Source of the DNA: Agromyces subbeticus DSM 16689
GTDB lineage: Bacteria; Actinomycetota; Actinomycetes; Actinomycetales; Microbacteriaceae
DNA: 64,000 nt
Direction: 5' to 3'
NCBI RefSeq assembly: GCF_000421565.1
Contig: NZ_ATXG01000010.1
Coordinates: 89,313-153,312 of the forward strand
The notes below the pieces were generated by a model, which was not told the origin of the DNA, did no database searches, and was given only the letters and a program-made list of their open reading frames with translations. Positions within the stretch are counted from its first letter, which is position 1. The number at the start of each line of letters is the position of its first letter. Position numbers and translations under genes: made by a program. Shown here piece after piece: positions 1 to 8,549 of the stretch.

Positions 1-1587
1 CTCGTCTTCGGTCTTCGTGTCGAGCGAGCTCGTCGCCTCGTCGAGCACCAGCACGAGCGGATCCGTGTAGAGCGCCCGGGCGATGCCGAGTCGTTGCTGT
101 TGCCCGCCCGACAGCGAGACGCCTCGCTCGCCGATGCGCTCGTCGATGCCGCCGGCACGCGAGGCGATGAGCGAACCGAGCTGGGCCCGCTCCAATGCGT
201 GCTCGACACGCTCCCGGTCGACCTCATCGCCCCACGTGAGTGCCACGTTCTGCGCGATGGTTCCGTCGAAGAGTGCGACACGCTGCGGGACGTACCCGAC
301 ACGTCCGCGCCACTGGCGCAGAACGGAGCCGAGTGGCTCCCCGTCGATCGTGATCTCGCCCGAGGACGGGAGGCTGAGCCCGAGCAGGAGGTCGATCAGC
401 GTCGACTTTCCGGCGCCTGACGGCCCGACGATTCCCAATGAGCTTCCCAGCGGAATGGTCAGCGACATCCCGCGGATCACGTCCTCGTCCGCCTTGGGAT
501 AGCGGAATCGGATGTCGTCGAGGCGGATCTCCTTCGGGCTCTCCGCGAGCACGGCGGTGTCGGCAGGGGTCTGGGAGACCTCCATGTCCTTCTCCGCGGC
601 CGTGAGGTCGCCGATGACGTCCTTGGCCGACGGCGTGCTGGCCACGGCCTGCACGATGCCGCCCTGGATGCCCGTGATCGCGGGGATCAGCCTGAAGCCC
701 GTCGCCGCGAACAGCGCGACCGACGACAACGCGGCCGTCATTCCACCCTGGGCGAAGGAGAATCCTCCGATGAGGATGACGCCGCCGATCAGTGCCGCCT
801 CGAAGGCGAATCCGGGGATGATGCCGAGGAACGACCCGTTCGCGCGAGCGCGGACCGATCGATGGCGGTTGGCCCCGACGAGGTCGGCGACCTCGTTGAG
901 ACGGTTGCGGAGGCTGAGTTCCTTCAGCGCCTCCATCATCTCGGTCATGAGGATGGCCACGCGGTAGCTGAACAGGAGGTTGACCTGCGCCGCCTCCAGC
1001 GCCCGCTTCGTGACGACCTGGTGCACGACGAGCGCGACGGTCGTGAGGTACACCAGTGCGATCACCGACGTGACCGGGTCGACGAACACGAGCACGCCGA
1101 GCACGAGGACGAACGTGAAGATGGAGCTCGGAACCCGCATGAGCGGGAGGAGGAATCCCGCCATCGTGTTGGCGATGCCGCCATCGGCGATTCGCGTGAT
1201 CTCGGCGACCGAGCGCTTGGAGCGCTCCTCCCAACTGGAGTTGATGTACGCCTTGAACATCCGATCGCCGATCTCCAGTTCGTACTTCGCGAACCGCCGC
1301 GTGGCGAACCAGTGAAGGATGAGCGAGAGGACGGACTTGGTGATGATCAGGATGCAGGCCGCGAGCGCGAGGGCCGGCACGATCGTGATCGGCACCTCGC
1401 CGATCAGGGGAAGCCGAAGAGGAGCACCGGTGAGCGCAGGTCCGAGGATCACGGCGAGGAGCGACATGGCCACGACGTCGAGCGCCGTGATCAAGGTCGT
1501 CGCCACCATGTACCCCATGAAGTACCGCTGGGCCCCGCTCGGAAGGAGGGGAAGGAGGTCTTTGAGGACGGGCCAGACGCGCTTCAT
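1..1587 (-). CDS. ABC exporter, fused permease and ATPase (3' end cut by window)
   Basis: This is a half-transporter of the ABC exporter type, which uses ATP to move a substrate out across the cytoplasmic membrane. The start is the ATG at 1587, and the frame leaves the window after 529 codons, so the C-terminus is missing. Hydrophobic helices fill roughly residues 15-290. They are followed by an intact ATPase core: Walker A GPSGAGKST near residue 392, the LSGGQ signature near 492 and Walker B LVLVLDEATSSLD near 510. The gene starts 19 bp after the oxidoreductase, at the end of a leftward operon of nucleotide-sugar enzymes. Export of a glycan or lipid-linked sugar is inferred from that context only; drug or peptide export remains possible. 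Confidence 0.88.
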   Translation of the reverse strand, partial: MKRVWPVLKDLLPLLPSGAQRYFMGYMVATTLITALDVVAMSLLAVILGPALTGAPLRLPLIGEVPITIVPALALAACILIITKSVLSLILHWFATRRFAKYELEIGDRMFKAYINSSWEERSKRSVAEITRIADGGIANTMAGFLLPLMRVPSSIFTFVLVLGVLVFVDPVTSVIALVYLTTVALVVHQVVTKRALEAAQVNLLFSYRVAILMTEMMEALKELSLRNRLNEVADLVGANRHRSVRARANGSFLGIIPGFAFEAALIGGVILIGGFSFAQGGMTAALSSVALFAATGFRLIPAITGIQGGIVQAVASTPSAKDVIGDLTAAEKDMEVSQTPADTAVLAESPKEIRLDDIRFRYPKADEDVIRGMSLTIPLGSSLGIVGPSGAGKSTLIDLLLGLSLPSSGEITIDGEPLGSVLRQWRGRVGYVPQRVALFDGTIAQNVALTWGDEVDRERVEHALERAQLGSLIASRAGGIDERIGERGVSLSGGQQQRLGIARALYTDPLVLVLDEATSSLDTKTEDE

Positions 1588-1606
1588 CGTCGGCCCCGCT
1601 CGCCGT

Positions 1607-2593
1607 TCAGAACTTCACCGGAACGCCGCTGACCGCTGACTCCACGGCACCTTCGACGACCGCGAGGGTATGCAAGCCCTGCTCCATGGTGACCACGTCG
1701 CTCGGCAATCCGAGCACCGCGTCGCGGAACGACTCGTGCTCGAGGCGCAACGGCTCGCGCTTCGCGAACGCGTACCTGGTGATGTCGCCCTCGGAGACCC
1801 CACGGAAGGACGAGATGGTGTCCCATTCCAGCGGGATCGTGCCGTTCGCGTAGAACGTCAGGTCGCCGGTGCTGGTGTCCGCGATGAACGCGCCACGGTC
1901 TCCACTGACCACGGTGACACGTTCCTTCATCGGGCTCAGCCAGTTGACGAGGTGGTTGACGATGATGCCGTTCGCCAGTCGTCCGGTGACGGCGATCATG
2001 TCCTCGAACTCACGACCGCTCTTGTGCGCTGTCTGCGCGAACACCGTCGAATAGTCGCTCTGAGCGACCCAGCTGGTCAGGTCGATGTCATGCGACGCGA
2101 GGTCCTTCGCGACGCCGACATCCGCGATGCGGGCCGGGAACGTGCTCTGTCGTCGGGTGGCGATCTGGTAGACGTCGCCGATCTCACCGTTCTCCAGGCG
2201 TCGACGCATCTCTTGGAGTGCCGGGTTGAAGCGTTCGACATGTCCGACGGCACCGATGAGTCCCTTGGCGGCGAAGGCGTCGGTCATCCGACGACCGGCT
2301 TCGACCGAGTGCGCGATCGGCTTCTCGACGAGCGTGTGGATGCCTGCTTCCGCCAGCTTCAACGCGGCGTCCTCGTGGAAACGCGTGGGCACGGCGACGA
2401 CGGCGATGTCGACGCCGACCTCGATCAGGGCCTCGATGTCGGGAAGCACCTCGAGGTCGCCGGCCACGCCGTGGGGGTCGCCGCCGGGATCGGCGATCGC
2501 GACGAGGTCGATGCCATCGACCTCGCGCAGGACGCGGGCGTGGTTGCGCCCCATCATGCCGACGCCGAGCAGTCCAGCACGAAGCGTCGTCAT
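1607..2593 (-). CDS. Gfo/Idh/MocA-family nucleotide-sugar dehydrogenase
   Basis: NAD(P)-dependent sugar oxidoreductase of 328 residues. The N-terminal Rossmann motif is GLLGVGMMG (residues 7-15), the family motif VEKPI lies near residue 95, and GHVERFNPA lies near 120. I associate that last motif with UDP-GlcNAc 3-dehydrogenases and WbpB/WlbA-like enzymes. The start is the ATG at 2593, which shares one base with the stop of the upstream aminotransferase (TGATG); an in-frame extension further upstream would run through that gene. Its order after an acetyltransferase and a DegT aminotransferase matches the WbpD-WbpE-WbpB set that oxidises C3 of a UDP-sugar, aminates it and acetylates it. The exact substrate is inferred. 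Confidence 0.85.
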   Translation of the reverse strand: MTTLRAGLLGVGMMGRNHARVLREVDGIDLVAIADPGGDPHGVAGDLEVLPDIEALIEVGVDIAVVAVPTRFHEDAALKLAEAGIHTLVEKPIAHSVEAGRRMTDAFAAKGLIGAVGHVERFNPALQEMRRRLENGEIGDVYQIATRRQSTFPARIADVGVAKDLASHDIDLTSWVAQSDYSTVFAQTAHKSGREFEDMIAVTGRLANGIIVNHLVNWLSPMKERVTVVSGDRGAFIADTSTGDLTFYANGTIPLEWDTISSFRGVSEGDITRYAFAKREPLRLEHESFRDAVLGLPSDVVTMEQGLHTLAVVEGAVESAVSGVPVKF

Positions 2594-3696
2594 CACGAAC
2601 CGGCCCCGGTGAGTGCGTTGACCCCGGCCACGATGCGGTCGAGATCGTCTTGCGAGAGCGACGGGTGCACGGGAAGGGAGACGACCTGCTGTGCGGCGCG
2701 CTCGGTCTCGGGCAGATCGAGTCCCGGGGCGTAGTGCGCCAGAGACGGAAGGCGGTGATTCGGGATCGGATAGTACACACCGCTGCCGATGTTGTGCTCG
2801 TTCTTGAGCGCGGCGACGAACCCGTCGCGATCCTCGGCCACTCGAATCGTGTACTGGTGGTAGACGTGCACTGCTCCCGCGGCCACCGGCGGAACGGTCA
2901 CACCGCGGAGGTTCGCGTCGAGGAACGCGGCGTTCGCCTGCCGCCGAGCCGTCCAGTCCATGACCTTGGTGAGCTGCACGCGGCCGATGGCTGCATGAAT
3001 GTCCGTCATACGGGCGTTGAAGCCGATGACCTCGTTCTCGTACTGACGTTCCATGCCCTGATTGCGCAGCAACTTGACGTTGCGCACCAGTTCGGGCGTG
3101 GCGCACGTGACCATTCCACCCTCACCGCTCGTCATGTTCTTGGTGGGGTACAGGCTGAACATCGCGAACGTGCCGAAGGTTCCGACCCGGCGTCCATCGA
3201 GTTCGGCTGCATGCGCCTGCGCGGCGTCCTCGAAGAGGAGGATGCCGTGCTTGTCGGCGATGGCGGCCAGCTCGGTCATGCGTGCCGGGTGGCCGTAGAG
3301 GTGCACGGGCATGATCGCCCGGGTCTTCGAAGTGATCGCGGCCTCGACGGCGACCGGGTCGAGCGAGAACTGTTCGGGTTCGATGTCGACGAACACCGGT
3401 GTGGCACCGGTCAGGGCGACGGAATTGCCGGTGGCAGCGAACGTGAACGACGGAACGATGACCTCGTCTCCGGGGCCGATCCCGGCGGCGAGCAGCCCCA
3501 AGTGAAGGCCGGAGGTGCCGGAGTTCACGGCGACCGAGGGGCGCCCCGCGACCATCACGTCAGCGAACTCCGCTTCGAACGCAGCAACCTCGGGCCCCTG
3601 GGCGACCATTCCGGAGCGCATCACCCGGTCGACTGCAGCTCGCTCATCGTCACCGATGATCGGCTTCGCCGCGGGAATGAATGTTTCATTCGACAT
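2593..3696 (-). CDS. DegT/DnrJ/EryC1-type PLP sugar aminotransferase
   Basis: Transfers an amino group to a keto-sugar nucleotide using pyridoxal phosphate. It has 367 residues, the usual family length. The predicted PLP lysine lies in SLYPTKNMTSGEGG (about residue 186), with FEDAAQAHAA ahead of it and NSGTSGLHLG near residue 60 as the cofactor-phosphate region. It overlaps the upstream acetyltransferase by 11 bp and the downstream dehydrogenase by one base, so the three are translated from one message. Together they resemble WbpE/WlbC with its partners, which make 2,3-diacetamido or 3-acetamido UDP-sugars for surface polysaccharide. The exact amino position is inferred from neighbours. Confidence 0.9.
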   Translation of the reverse strand: MSNETFIPAAKPIIGDDERAAVDRVMRSGMVAQGPEVAAFEAEFADVMVAGRPSVAVNSGTSGLHLGLLAAGIGPGDEVIVPSFTFAATGNSVALTGATPVFVDIEPEQFSLDPVAVEAAITSKTRAIMPVHLYGHPARMTELAAIADKHGILLFEDAAQAHAAELDGRRVGTFGTFAMFSLYPTKNMTSGEGGMVTCATPELVRNVKLLRNQGMERQYENEVIGFNARMTDIHAAIGRVQLTKVMDWTARRQANAAFLDANLRGVTVPPVAAGAVHVYHQYTIRVAEDRDGFVAALKNEHNIGSGVYYPIPNHRLPSLAHYAPGLDLPETERAAQQVVSLPVHPSLSQDDLDRIVAGVNALTGAGS

Positions 3697-4297
3697 CGTT
3701 CAACTCCATCAGTTCTCCGTTGCGCTCCGCGTAGCGGGCGCTCGTTTCGGGGCAGATCCACAGGCCGTCCGACTCGACGAGGCGCTGGCCGGATCGTCCG
3801 ACCCACCCGATGCGACGAGCGGGTACACCTGCCACCAGTGCGAAGTTCGGAACGTCGCGAGTCACCACGGAACCGGCCGCGACGGTCGCCCACTCGCCGA
3901 TGTGCACGGGGGCGACGCACACGGCCCGCGCGCCGATCGATGCGCCCCTCGCGATATCGACCCCGACCGGCTGCCAGTCGTGTGCGCTCTTGAGCGAACC
4001 GTCGGGGTTCACGGCACGTGGAAAGGTGTCGTTCGTGAGCACGACACCAGGACCGATGAAGACGCCGTCGGCCAGTTTCGCCGGCTCGTACACGAGCGCG
4101 TAGTTCTGCACCTTGCAGTTATCGCCGAGCTCGACCCCGGTTCCGATGTAGGCACCGCGCCCGATGACGCAGTTCACGCCCAGCACGGCGCCCTCGCGCA
4201 CCTGCGCGAGATGCCAGACCGAACTCCCCTCGCCGATTTCGGCGTCGGCGGCGACATCGGCAGAGTCGACGATACGCACGCCGGGGCTTGAATTCAC
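3686..4297 (-). CDS. Left-handed beta-helix sugar N-acetyltransferase, WbpD/WlbB-like
   Basis: Hexapeptide-repeat acyltransferase of 203 residues that probably acetylates the amino group added by the DegT enzyme. Isoleucine-rich hexapeptide turns (IGEGSSVWH, VIGRGAYIG, VFIGPGVVLTNDTFPRA) run through most of the chain. The end VPNFALVAGVPARRIGWV is the signature I know from the WbpD/WlbB subgroup. The start is a GTG with AGGAG about 7 bases upstream. It is the first gene of the four-gene leftward operon that ends with the ABC exporter. A TAGACT box about 40 bases upstream is a plausible promoter. Substrate identity is inferred from the gene trio. Confidence 0.87.
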   Translation of the reverse strand: MNSSPGVRIVDSADVAADAEIGEGSSVWHLAQVREGAVLGVNCVIGRGAYIGTGVELGDNCKVQNYALVYEPAKLADGVFIGPGVVLTNDTFPRAVNPDGSLKSAHDWQPVGVDIARGASIGARAVCVAPVHIGEWATVAAGSVVTRDVPNFALVAGVPARRIGWVGRSGQRLVESDGLWICPETSARYAERNGELMELNDVE

Positions 4298-4337
4298 GGG
4301 TGCTCCTGGGGGTCGGACGATCGAGGCACTGCCGATC

Positions 4338-4343
4338 AGTCTA
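4338..4343 (-). promoter_or_regulatory. Probable -10 box of the acetamido-sugar operon
   Basis: TAGACT on the minus strand fits the actinobacterial TANNNT consensus. It would give a leader of about 33 bases before the GTG at 4297, which has its own AGGAG ribosome site. It lies back to back with the rightward promoter at 4355. Confidence 0.45.
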
Positions 4344-4354
4344 ACCCGCTCTGT

Positions 4355-4360
4355 CAGAAT
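4355..4360 (+). promoter_or_regulatory. -10 box, leaderless start of the glycosyltransferase at 4367
   Basis: CAGAAT ends six bases before the ATG at 4367, and no ribosome-binding sequence lies between. This is the spacing expected when transcription starts at or next to the A of ATG. Confidence 0.5.
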
Positions 4361-4366
4361 GGATGC

Positions 4367-5077
4367 ATGCAGCCCCCCTCACAGCAGACCACCGCGGACC
4401 CGAAGCGGCACGCGCCCGACACCTGGGTGGTTGTTCCGCTGTTCAATGAATCGACCGTCATCGGCGAGGTCGTCCGAGGGCTGCTCCGCTCGTTCGATCA
4501 CGTGGTCTGCATCGATGACGGGAGCACCGACGGCAGCGCCGAAGTCGCGCTCAGGGCGGGCGCCCGTGTGCTTCACCACCCCATCAACCTCGGTCAGGGC
4601 GCGGCGCTGCAGACCGGGTTCTCCTACGTCGCAACGAAGCCCGAGGCACGATTCGTGGTGACCTTCGACGCCGATGGACAGCACCGCATCGAGGATGCAC
4701 TGGGAATGCTCGACCTCGCCAAGTCCGAGGACGCCGCGATCGTGTTCGGCTCACGCTTCCTCGACACGCGGACGGATCCCGGTGTCCTCAAGCGCATCAT
4801 CCTGAAGACCGCGGTCTCGGTCACGAACCTCACGACCGGCCTGCGCTTGACGGATGCACACAACGGCCTCCGCGTCATCCGCAGCGATGCCGTGGAACGC
4901 ATCCACCTCGATCAGGATCGCATGGCGCACGCAACCGAGATCGTTCTCAAGCTCGGGCGTACCGGGCTCCCGTGGCGCGAATACCCCGTCGAATTGCTCT
5001 ACACCGACTATTCGAAGGCGAAGGGCCAGTCCGTGCTGAACTCCGTGAACATCCTCGTCGATCTGCTGGTGCGATGA
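4367..5077 (+). CDS. Family 2 glycosyltransferase, polyprenyl-phosphate sugar synthase type
   Basis: GT-A-fold glycosyltransferase of 236 residues, of the kind that moves a sugar from a nucleotide to polyprenyl phosphate at the inner membrane face. Seen in the sequence: VVVPLFNE at the N-terminus, DDGSTDGS (nucleotide binding) and the metal-binding DADGQH. There are no C-terminal membrane helices, so it probably depends on the small membrane protein encoded next: the two genes overlap as ATGA. The lipid-linked sugar would feed the polysaccharide assembled by the neighbouring genes. The donor sugar cannot be read from the sequence. Confidence 0.88.
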   Translation: MQPPSQQTTADPKRHAPDTWVVVPLFNESTVIGEVVRGLLRSFDHVVCIDDGSTDGSAEVALRAGARVLHHPINLGQGAALQTGFSYVATKPEARFVVTFDADGQHRIEDALGMLDLAKSEDAAIVFGSRFLDTRTDPGVLKRIILKTAVSVTNLTTGLRLTDAHNGLRVIRSDAVERIHLDQDRMAHATEIVLKLGRTGLPWREYPVELLYTDYSKAKGQSVLNSVNILVDLLVR

Positions 5078-5436
5078 CCATGATGTGGATCCAGATCCTT
5101 CTCGTCGTCGGCGTCATCCTCGCCGGCATCTTCCTCGCCCGCCCTGCTCGTGGCGACAGCCACCTGGCGTTACGCAGACTCTTCATGCTGCTGTTCGTGA
5201 TCGTTGCGGTCGTGTCGATCATGGTCCCGCAGTGGCTCACCTGGCTCGCCAATCTCGTCGGAGTGGGCCGGGGCGCCGACCTGCTGCTCTACGCGCTCGT
5301 GCTCGCCTTCCTGGTGACTGTCGCGACGAGCTATCGCCACAACGTCGCGACGAACCGCAAGCTCACCCTTCTGGCCAGGGAGATCACGCTCGCCCGGGCC
5401 GCCGCCGAAGACGCGGGTCGAGGCGACGCCGCCTAG
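5074..5436 (+). CDS. DUF2304-family small membrane protein
   Basis: Protein of 120 residues with three predicted membrane helices (near residues 4-20, 30-48 and 66-85) and a polar, alanine-rich C-terminus. The start is the ATG at 5074, overlapping the glycosyltransferase stop by four bases; the frame opens further upstream but that would lie inside the glycosyltransferase. DUF2304 proteins commonly sit directly after DPM-type glycosyltransferases, and a role as membrane partner of that enzyme is the usual inference. Its 3' end overlaps the end of the convergent membrane-protein gene by four bases, leaving no room for a terminator between them. Confidence 0.8.
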   Translation: MTMMWIQILLVVGVILAGIFLARPARGDSHLALRRLFMLLFVIVAVVSIMVPQWLTWLANLVGVGRGADLLLYALVLAFLVTVATSYRHNVATNRKLTLLAREITLARAAAEDAGRGDAA

Positions 5437-7382
5437 TCGCAGGCGTCCACGCGATAGAGCACGGCGTCTCCCTCACGGTCGACCTCGACGAATCCGTCCG
5501 CGCGATCGAGGCCGAGGAATCCCTCGTACCCGACCCAGCTCGGGAAGCGGAGTTCGTCGGCCGCGTCCTCGAAGAACGTGCCGAAATCGAGCATCCACTC
5601 GATGCCGAGTGCACGCACCGCATCGCACACCTCGGCGTCCTGCGCGGCCTCGTCGAGACGGCTGTTGACGATCGTGCGTGCGTCGAACGGGACGGAGTTG
5701 AAGTGCGGATTGAGCACCGGCTGTCCGACCAGCGCATAGGCGAAGTTCGTGCCGGTCCACGGGTTGCCCGCGATGAGCCCATCGCCACCGGTCGCCTGCG
5801 GGAGCCGTTCGATCAACGCGCGTTCATCGATCGAGAGGATCGGAGAGCGATCGGTCAGCGCGTAGGTCATCCGCGCCGTCTCGATCGCCGAGGTCATCGC
5901 CGGCGCCTGCATCCCCGAGTACGCTGCGAGCGCGACGACCGCGGTAACGGTCGCCGCGACTCGACGGCCGGGCCGGTGCCGGGCGAGGAGTCGCGAGAGC
6001 CAGGTCCAGACCGCGAGACCACCCAGTAGCGCCGCCGGGATGCTGAGGACGGCGTAGAAGCTCGCGAGCCTCGGGATGTCCTTGTAGAAGACGCCGAGGA
6101 GCACGTTCCGAAGGTCTGAGGCCGGCAGCACGACTGAAGCGAAGTACAGCAGTGCCCCGATGAACCACATCCCGGCGATCCACCGGCGACCCGGCCTGAT
6201 CGCCGACACCACGACGCCGATCGCGACCAGGAGCGCGAGTCCGATCGCCGGAGGTCCGCCCTCGAAGGTGTACGTCAGGACCTCGAGCGCTCCCCGCCCG
6301 GGCGACGCCTCGGCATCCCACGGCGAGGTGTAGCCGATCGCGCCGAGCTGGCGCCAAGCGACGGCGAAGACGACCAGCACAGCGAGTGCGCCTGCGAGGA
6401 TCGCCACCCGGTGCCACGTCTTCGACGTCGCCCGGAAGACCCCGATGAGGGCCGCAGCCACGACGGGCAGCGATGCGGCGACCAGGCCGAGCACGACCGA
6501 CGGCTGCGAGAGCAGCATCGCTGCGCACACGGCGGCCAACAGCAGGACCCTGATCGGGGTCGGCGCGGTGAGGGCATCGCCCCGTCCGAGGACGGACACG
6601 ACGAGCGCGAGCGCGAGGGGCAGGCAGGCCAAGGCGAGGAAGTACGGGAACAGGACCCCGAACGTGAGCGGGAGCAGCGGGAACCACGGGAGCGAGGCGC
6701 TCACGACGGCCGCGATCCAGATCGCGGTGACGCGGTGGGCTGAGATCACTCGTGCGAGCATCAGCACGCCGCTCGACCACACGATCGTCGAGACCGCGAG
6801 ATCGACCGCGTTGGCGGCGGCGGGGATCGACCCGTTTCCGGGAGCCATGGCGACCAGCGAGGTCAGATCGTGCCATGCGGCAGGATAGATCGCTCCGGAC
6901 CCGGTCACGCCCGCGATGGCGAAGGTCGACGCGTTCCCGGTGTCGAGCACGAATCGCACCGCGTTCAGGTGGAAGCCGCTGTCGAACGTCTGGGAGATCG
7001 CGTCAGGGGCGCCGAACGCGAACAGCAACGGTGCGCCGATCGCGAGGACCGCGAACCCGCAGGCGGCGAACACCGACCATCGCCAGGGTGGACGCACGTC
7101 GAGGCGAGCCCGCCACGGCCACCGCCCGCGGAGCACGAGCCGGATGATCGCGAGCACCGCGGCCGCCGTCGCAACCGCCGCGGCGACCGCCCACGGCGTC
7201 CACGCGATGCCGAGGTTGCCGTAGCCGATCGCCAGCGCGGCGAGGAACGCGATCGAGACGGGTCCGGAACCCGCATACAGCAGCAGTCCGCGCACGCCGA
7301 GGAGCCAGAGCGCGAGCGCACCGGGCACGACGAGCCAGGCGATCGCCGCGAGCAGGACCGGCGCGAACTCCAGCCAGGTCAT
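5433..7382 (-). CDS. Large polytopic membrane protein, DUF6541-like
   Basis: Protein of 649 residues with about 14 hydrophobic segments and a soluble C-terminal third (from about residue 500). It resembles actinobacterial DUF6541 proteins found in polysaccharide and glycosyltransferase clusters. It could be a GT-C-type enzyme that uses lipid-linked sugars outside the membrane, but I see no certain catalytic motif, so function is open. The start is the ATG at 7382. It follows galE on the same strand by 100 bp and may share its transcript. Confidence 0.75.
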   Translation of the reverse strand: MTWLEFAPVLLAAIAWLVVPGALALWLLGVRGLLLYAGSGPVSIAFLAALAIGYGNLGIAWTPWAVAAAVATAAAVLAIIRLVLRGRWPWRARLDVRPPWRWSVFAACGFAVLAIGAPLLFAFGAPDAISQTFDSGFHLNAVRFVLDTGNASTFAIAGVTGSGAIYPAAWHDLTSLVAMAPGNGSIPAAANAVDLAVSTIVWSSGVLMLARVISAHRVTAIWIAAVVSASLPWFPLLPLTFGVLFPYFLALACLPLALALVVSVLGRGDALTAPTPIRVLLLAAVCAAMLLSQPSVVLGLVAASLPVVAAALIGVFRATSKTWHRVAILAGALAVLVVFAVAWRQLGAIGYTSPWDAEASPGRGALEVLTYTFEGGPPAIGLALLVAIGVVVSAIRPGRRWIAGMWFIGALLYFASVVLPASDLRNVLLGVFYKDIPRLASFYAVLSIPAALLGGLAVWTWLSRLLARHRPGRRVAATVTAVVALAAYSGMQAPAMTSAIETARMTYALTDRSPILSIDERALIERLPQATGGDGLIAGNPWTGTNFAYALVGQPVLNPHFNSVPFDARTIVNSRLDEAAQDAEVCDAVRALGIEWMLDFGTFFEDAADELRFPSWVGYEGFLGLDRADGFVEVDREGDAVLYRVDACD

Positions 7383-7482
7383 GCCGTGTGCCGACGCAGG
7401 GACTCGGTACAGCGATCTTCAGCGACAGCGGGCTCGTGCGACACGGGCTCCAGTGTATCCGCAGGCATTCGACTCGATCGCC

Positions 7483-8445
7483 TCAACGAGAGAAGCGATG
7501 CGCCTCCCAGGCCGATGCGATGATGTCGCGGAGATCGTGCTGCGCCCGCCAGCCGAGCTCCTCGGTGATCCGCTCGACTCGAGCGACCACGGCAGCCGGG
7601 TCTCCGGCACGGCGCGAGGCGATCTCGGGCTCGAATGCGATGCCCGTGACCTCGGAGATCATGTCGAGCACTTCGATCACGGAGGTGCCGACGCCGGTGC
7701 CGACATTGAAGACCCGATGGCCTGTGCGTCCGACGAGATGGTCGAGCGCGGCGACATGGGCCTGCGCCAGATCGAGGACGTGCACGTAGTCGCGGATGGC
7801 GGAACCGTCGGGCGTGTCGTAGTCGTCGCCGTAAACGACCGGCGGGAGTCCGCGCCGGATGCGATCGAGCACGATGGTCACGAGGTTCAGGCTCTCGGGG
7901 TCGCCGAGATCCGGCCATCCGGCACCGGCGACGTTGAAGTACCGCAGGCTCGCCGCCGCGATGGGTTCCACGTTGGCGGTGTCGGCGAGCATCCACTCGC
8001 CGATGAGCTTGGTTCGCCCGTACGGGTTGACGGGTCGAGTCGGCGCATCCTCGGCGACCTGCCCCCCGTCGACGTCCCCGTATACGGCAGCCGACGACGA
8101 GAAGACCACTCGCCGCACCTCGGTGCCGTGGAGTGCCCCGAGCAGCGCCGTGAGGCCGCCCACGTTCTGCTGGTAGTACCAACCGGGTCGTGCGACGGAT
8201 TCATCCACGCGCTTCCGTGCGGCGAAGTGGATGATCGCGTCCACGCCCTCGTCGCGGATGATCGATCCGAGCTCCTGATCCGCACCGGGCGCGAGCAGAT
8301 CGAGTTCATGGAACGCGAGCGCGGCCCTCTCCCCCGATCGCGGCGAGCGCTCGTCGACGATCACGACGCGCTCGCCTCGATCCTGCAGCAGGCGCGCCAC
8401 GTGCGAACCGATGTACCCCGCACCGCCGGTCACGAGCGTCGTCAT
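7483..8445 (-). CDS. galE: UDP-glucose 4-epimerase
   Basis: Interconverts UDP-glucose and UDP-galactose (or the N-acetyl forms), supplying galactose-type donors for the glycan. It is an extended SDR enzyme of 320 residues: NAD-binding GGAGYIGSH at residues 7-15, the catalytic serine region FSSSAAVYG, the YxxxK pair in NPYGRTK, and RYFNVAGA. AGG lies six bases before the ATG. A TAGGAT box at 8515-8520 lies 70 bases upstream, with a small hairpin (8475-8493, arms CGAAGC and GCTTCG) in between; this may be its promoter and leader, or the end of the upstream transcript. Confidence 0.93.
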   Translation of the reverse strand: MTTLVTGGAGYIGSHVARLLQDRGERVVIVDERSPRSGERAALAFHELDLLAPGADQELGSIIRDEGVDAIIHFAARKRVDESVARPGWYYQQNVGGLTALLGALHGTEVRRVVFSSSAAVYGDVDGGQVAEDAPTRPVNPYGRTKLIGEWMLADTANVEPIAAASLRYFNVAGAGWPDLGDPESLNLVTIVLDRIRRGLPPVVYGDDYDTPDGSAIRDYVHVLDLAQAHVAALDHLVGRTGHRVFNVGTGVGTSVIEVLDMISEVTGIAFEPEIASRRAGDPAAVVARVERITEELGWRAQHDLRDIIASAWEAHRFSR

Positions 8446-8514
8446 CTGGTACCTGCTTCCCGGCGACGAGCGGTCGAAGCAACGGTCGCTTCGATCCGGA
8501 TCGGGCCGGACTCG

Positions 8515-8520
8515 ATCCTA
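8515..8520 (-). promoter_or_regulatory. Possible -10 box for galE
   Basis: TAGGAT on the minus strand, between the end of the propeller-protein gene and galE. It would leave a leader of about 60 bases with a 6-bp stem hairpin at 8475-8493. Confidence 0.35.
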
Positions 8521-8549
8521 GGCGACATGCACGACGCTCCCGGTTGGGA

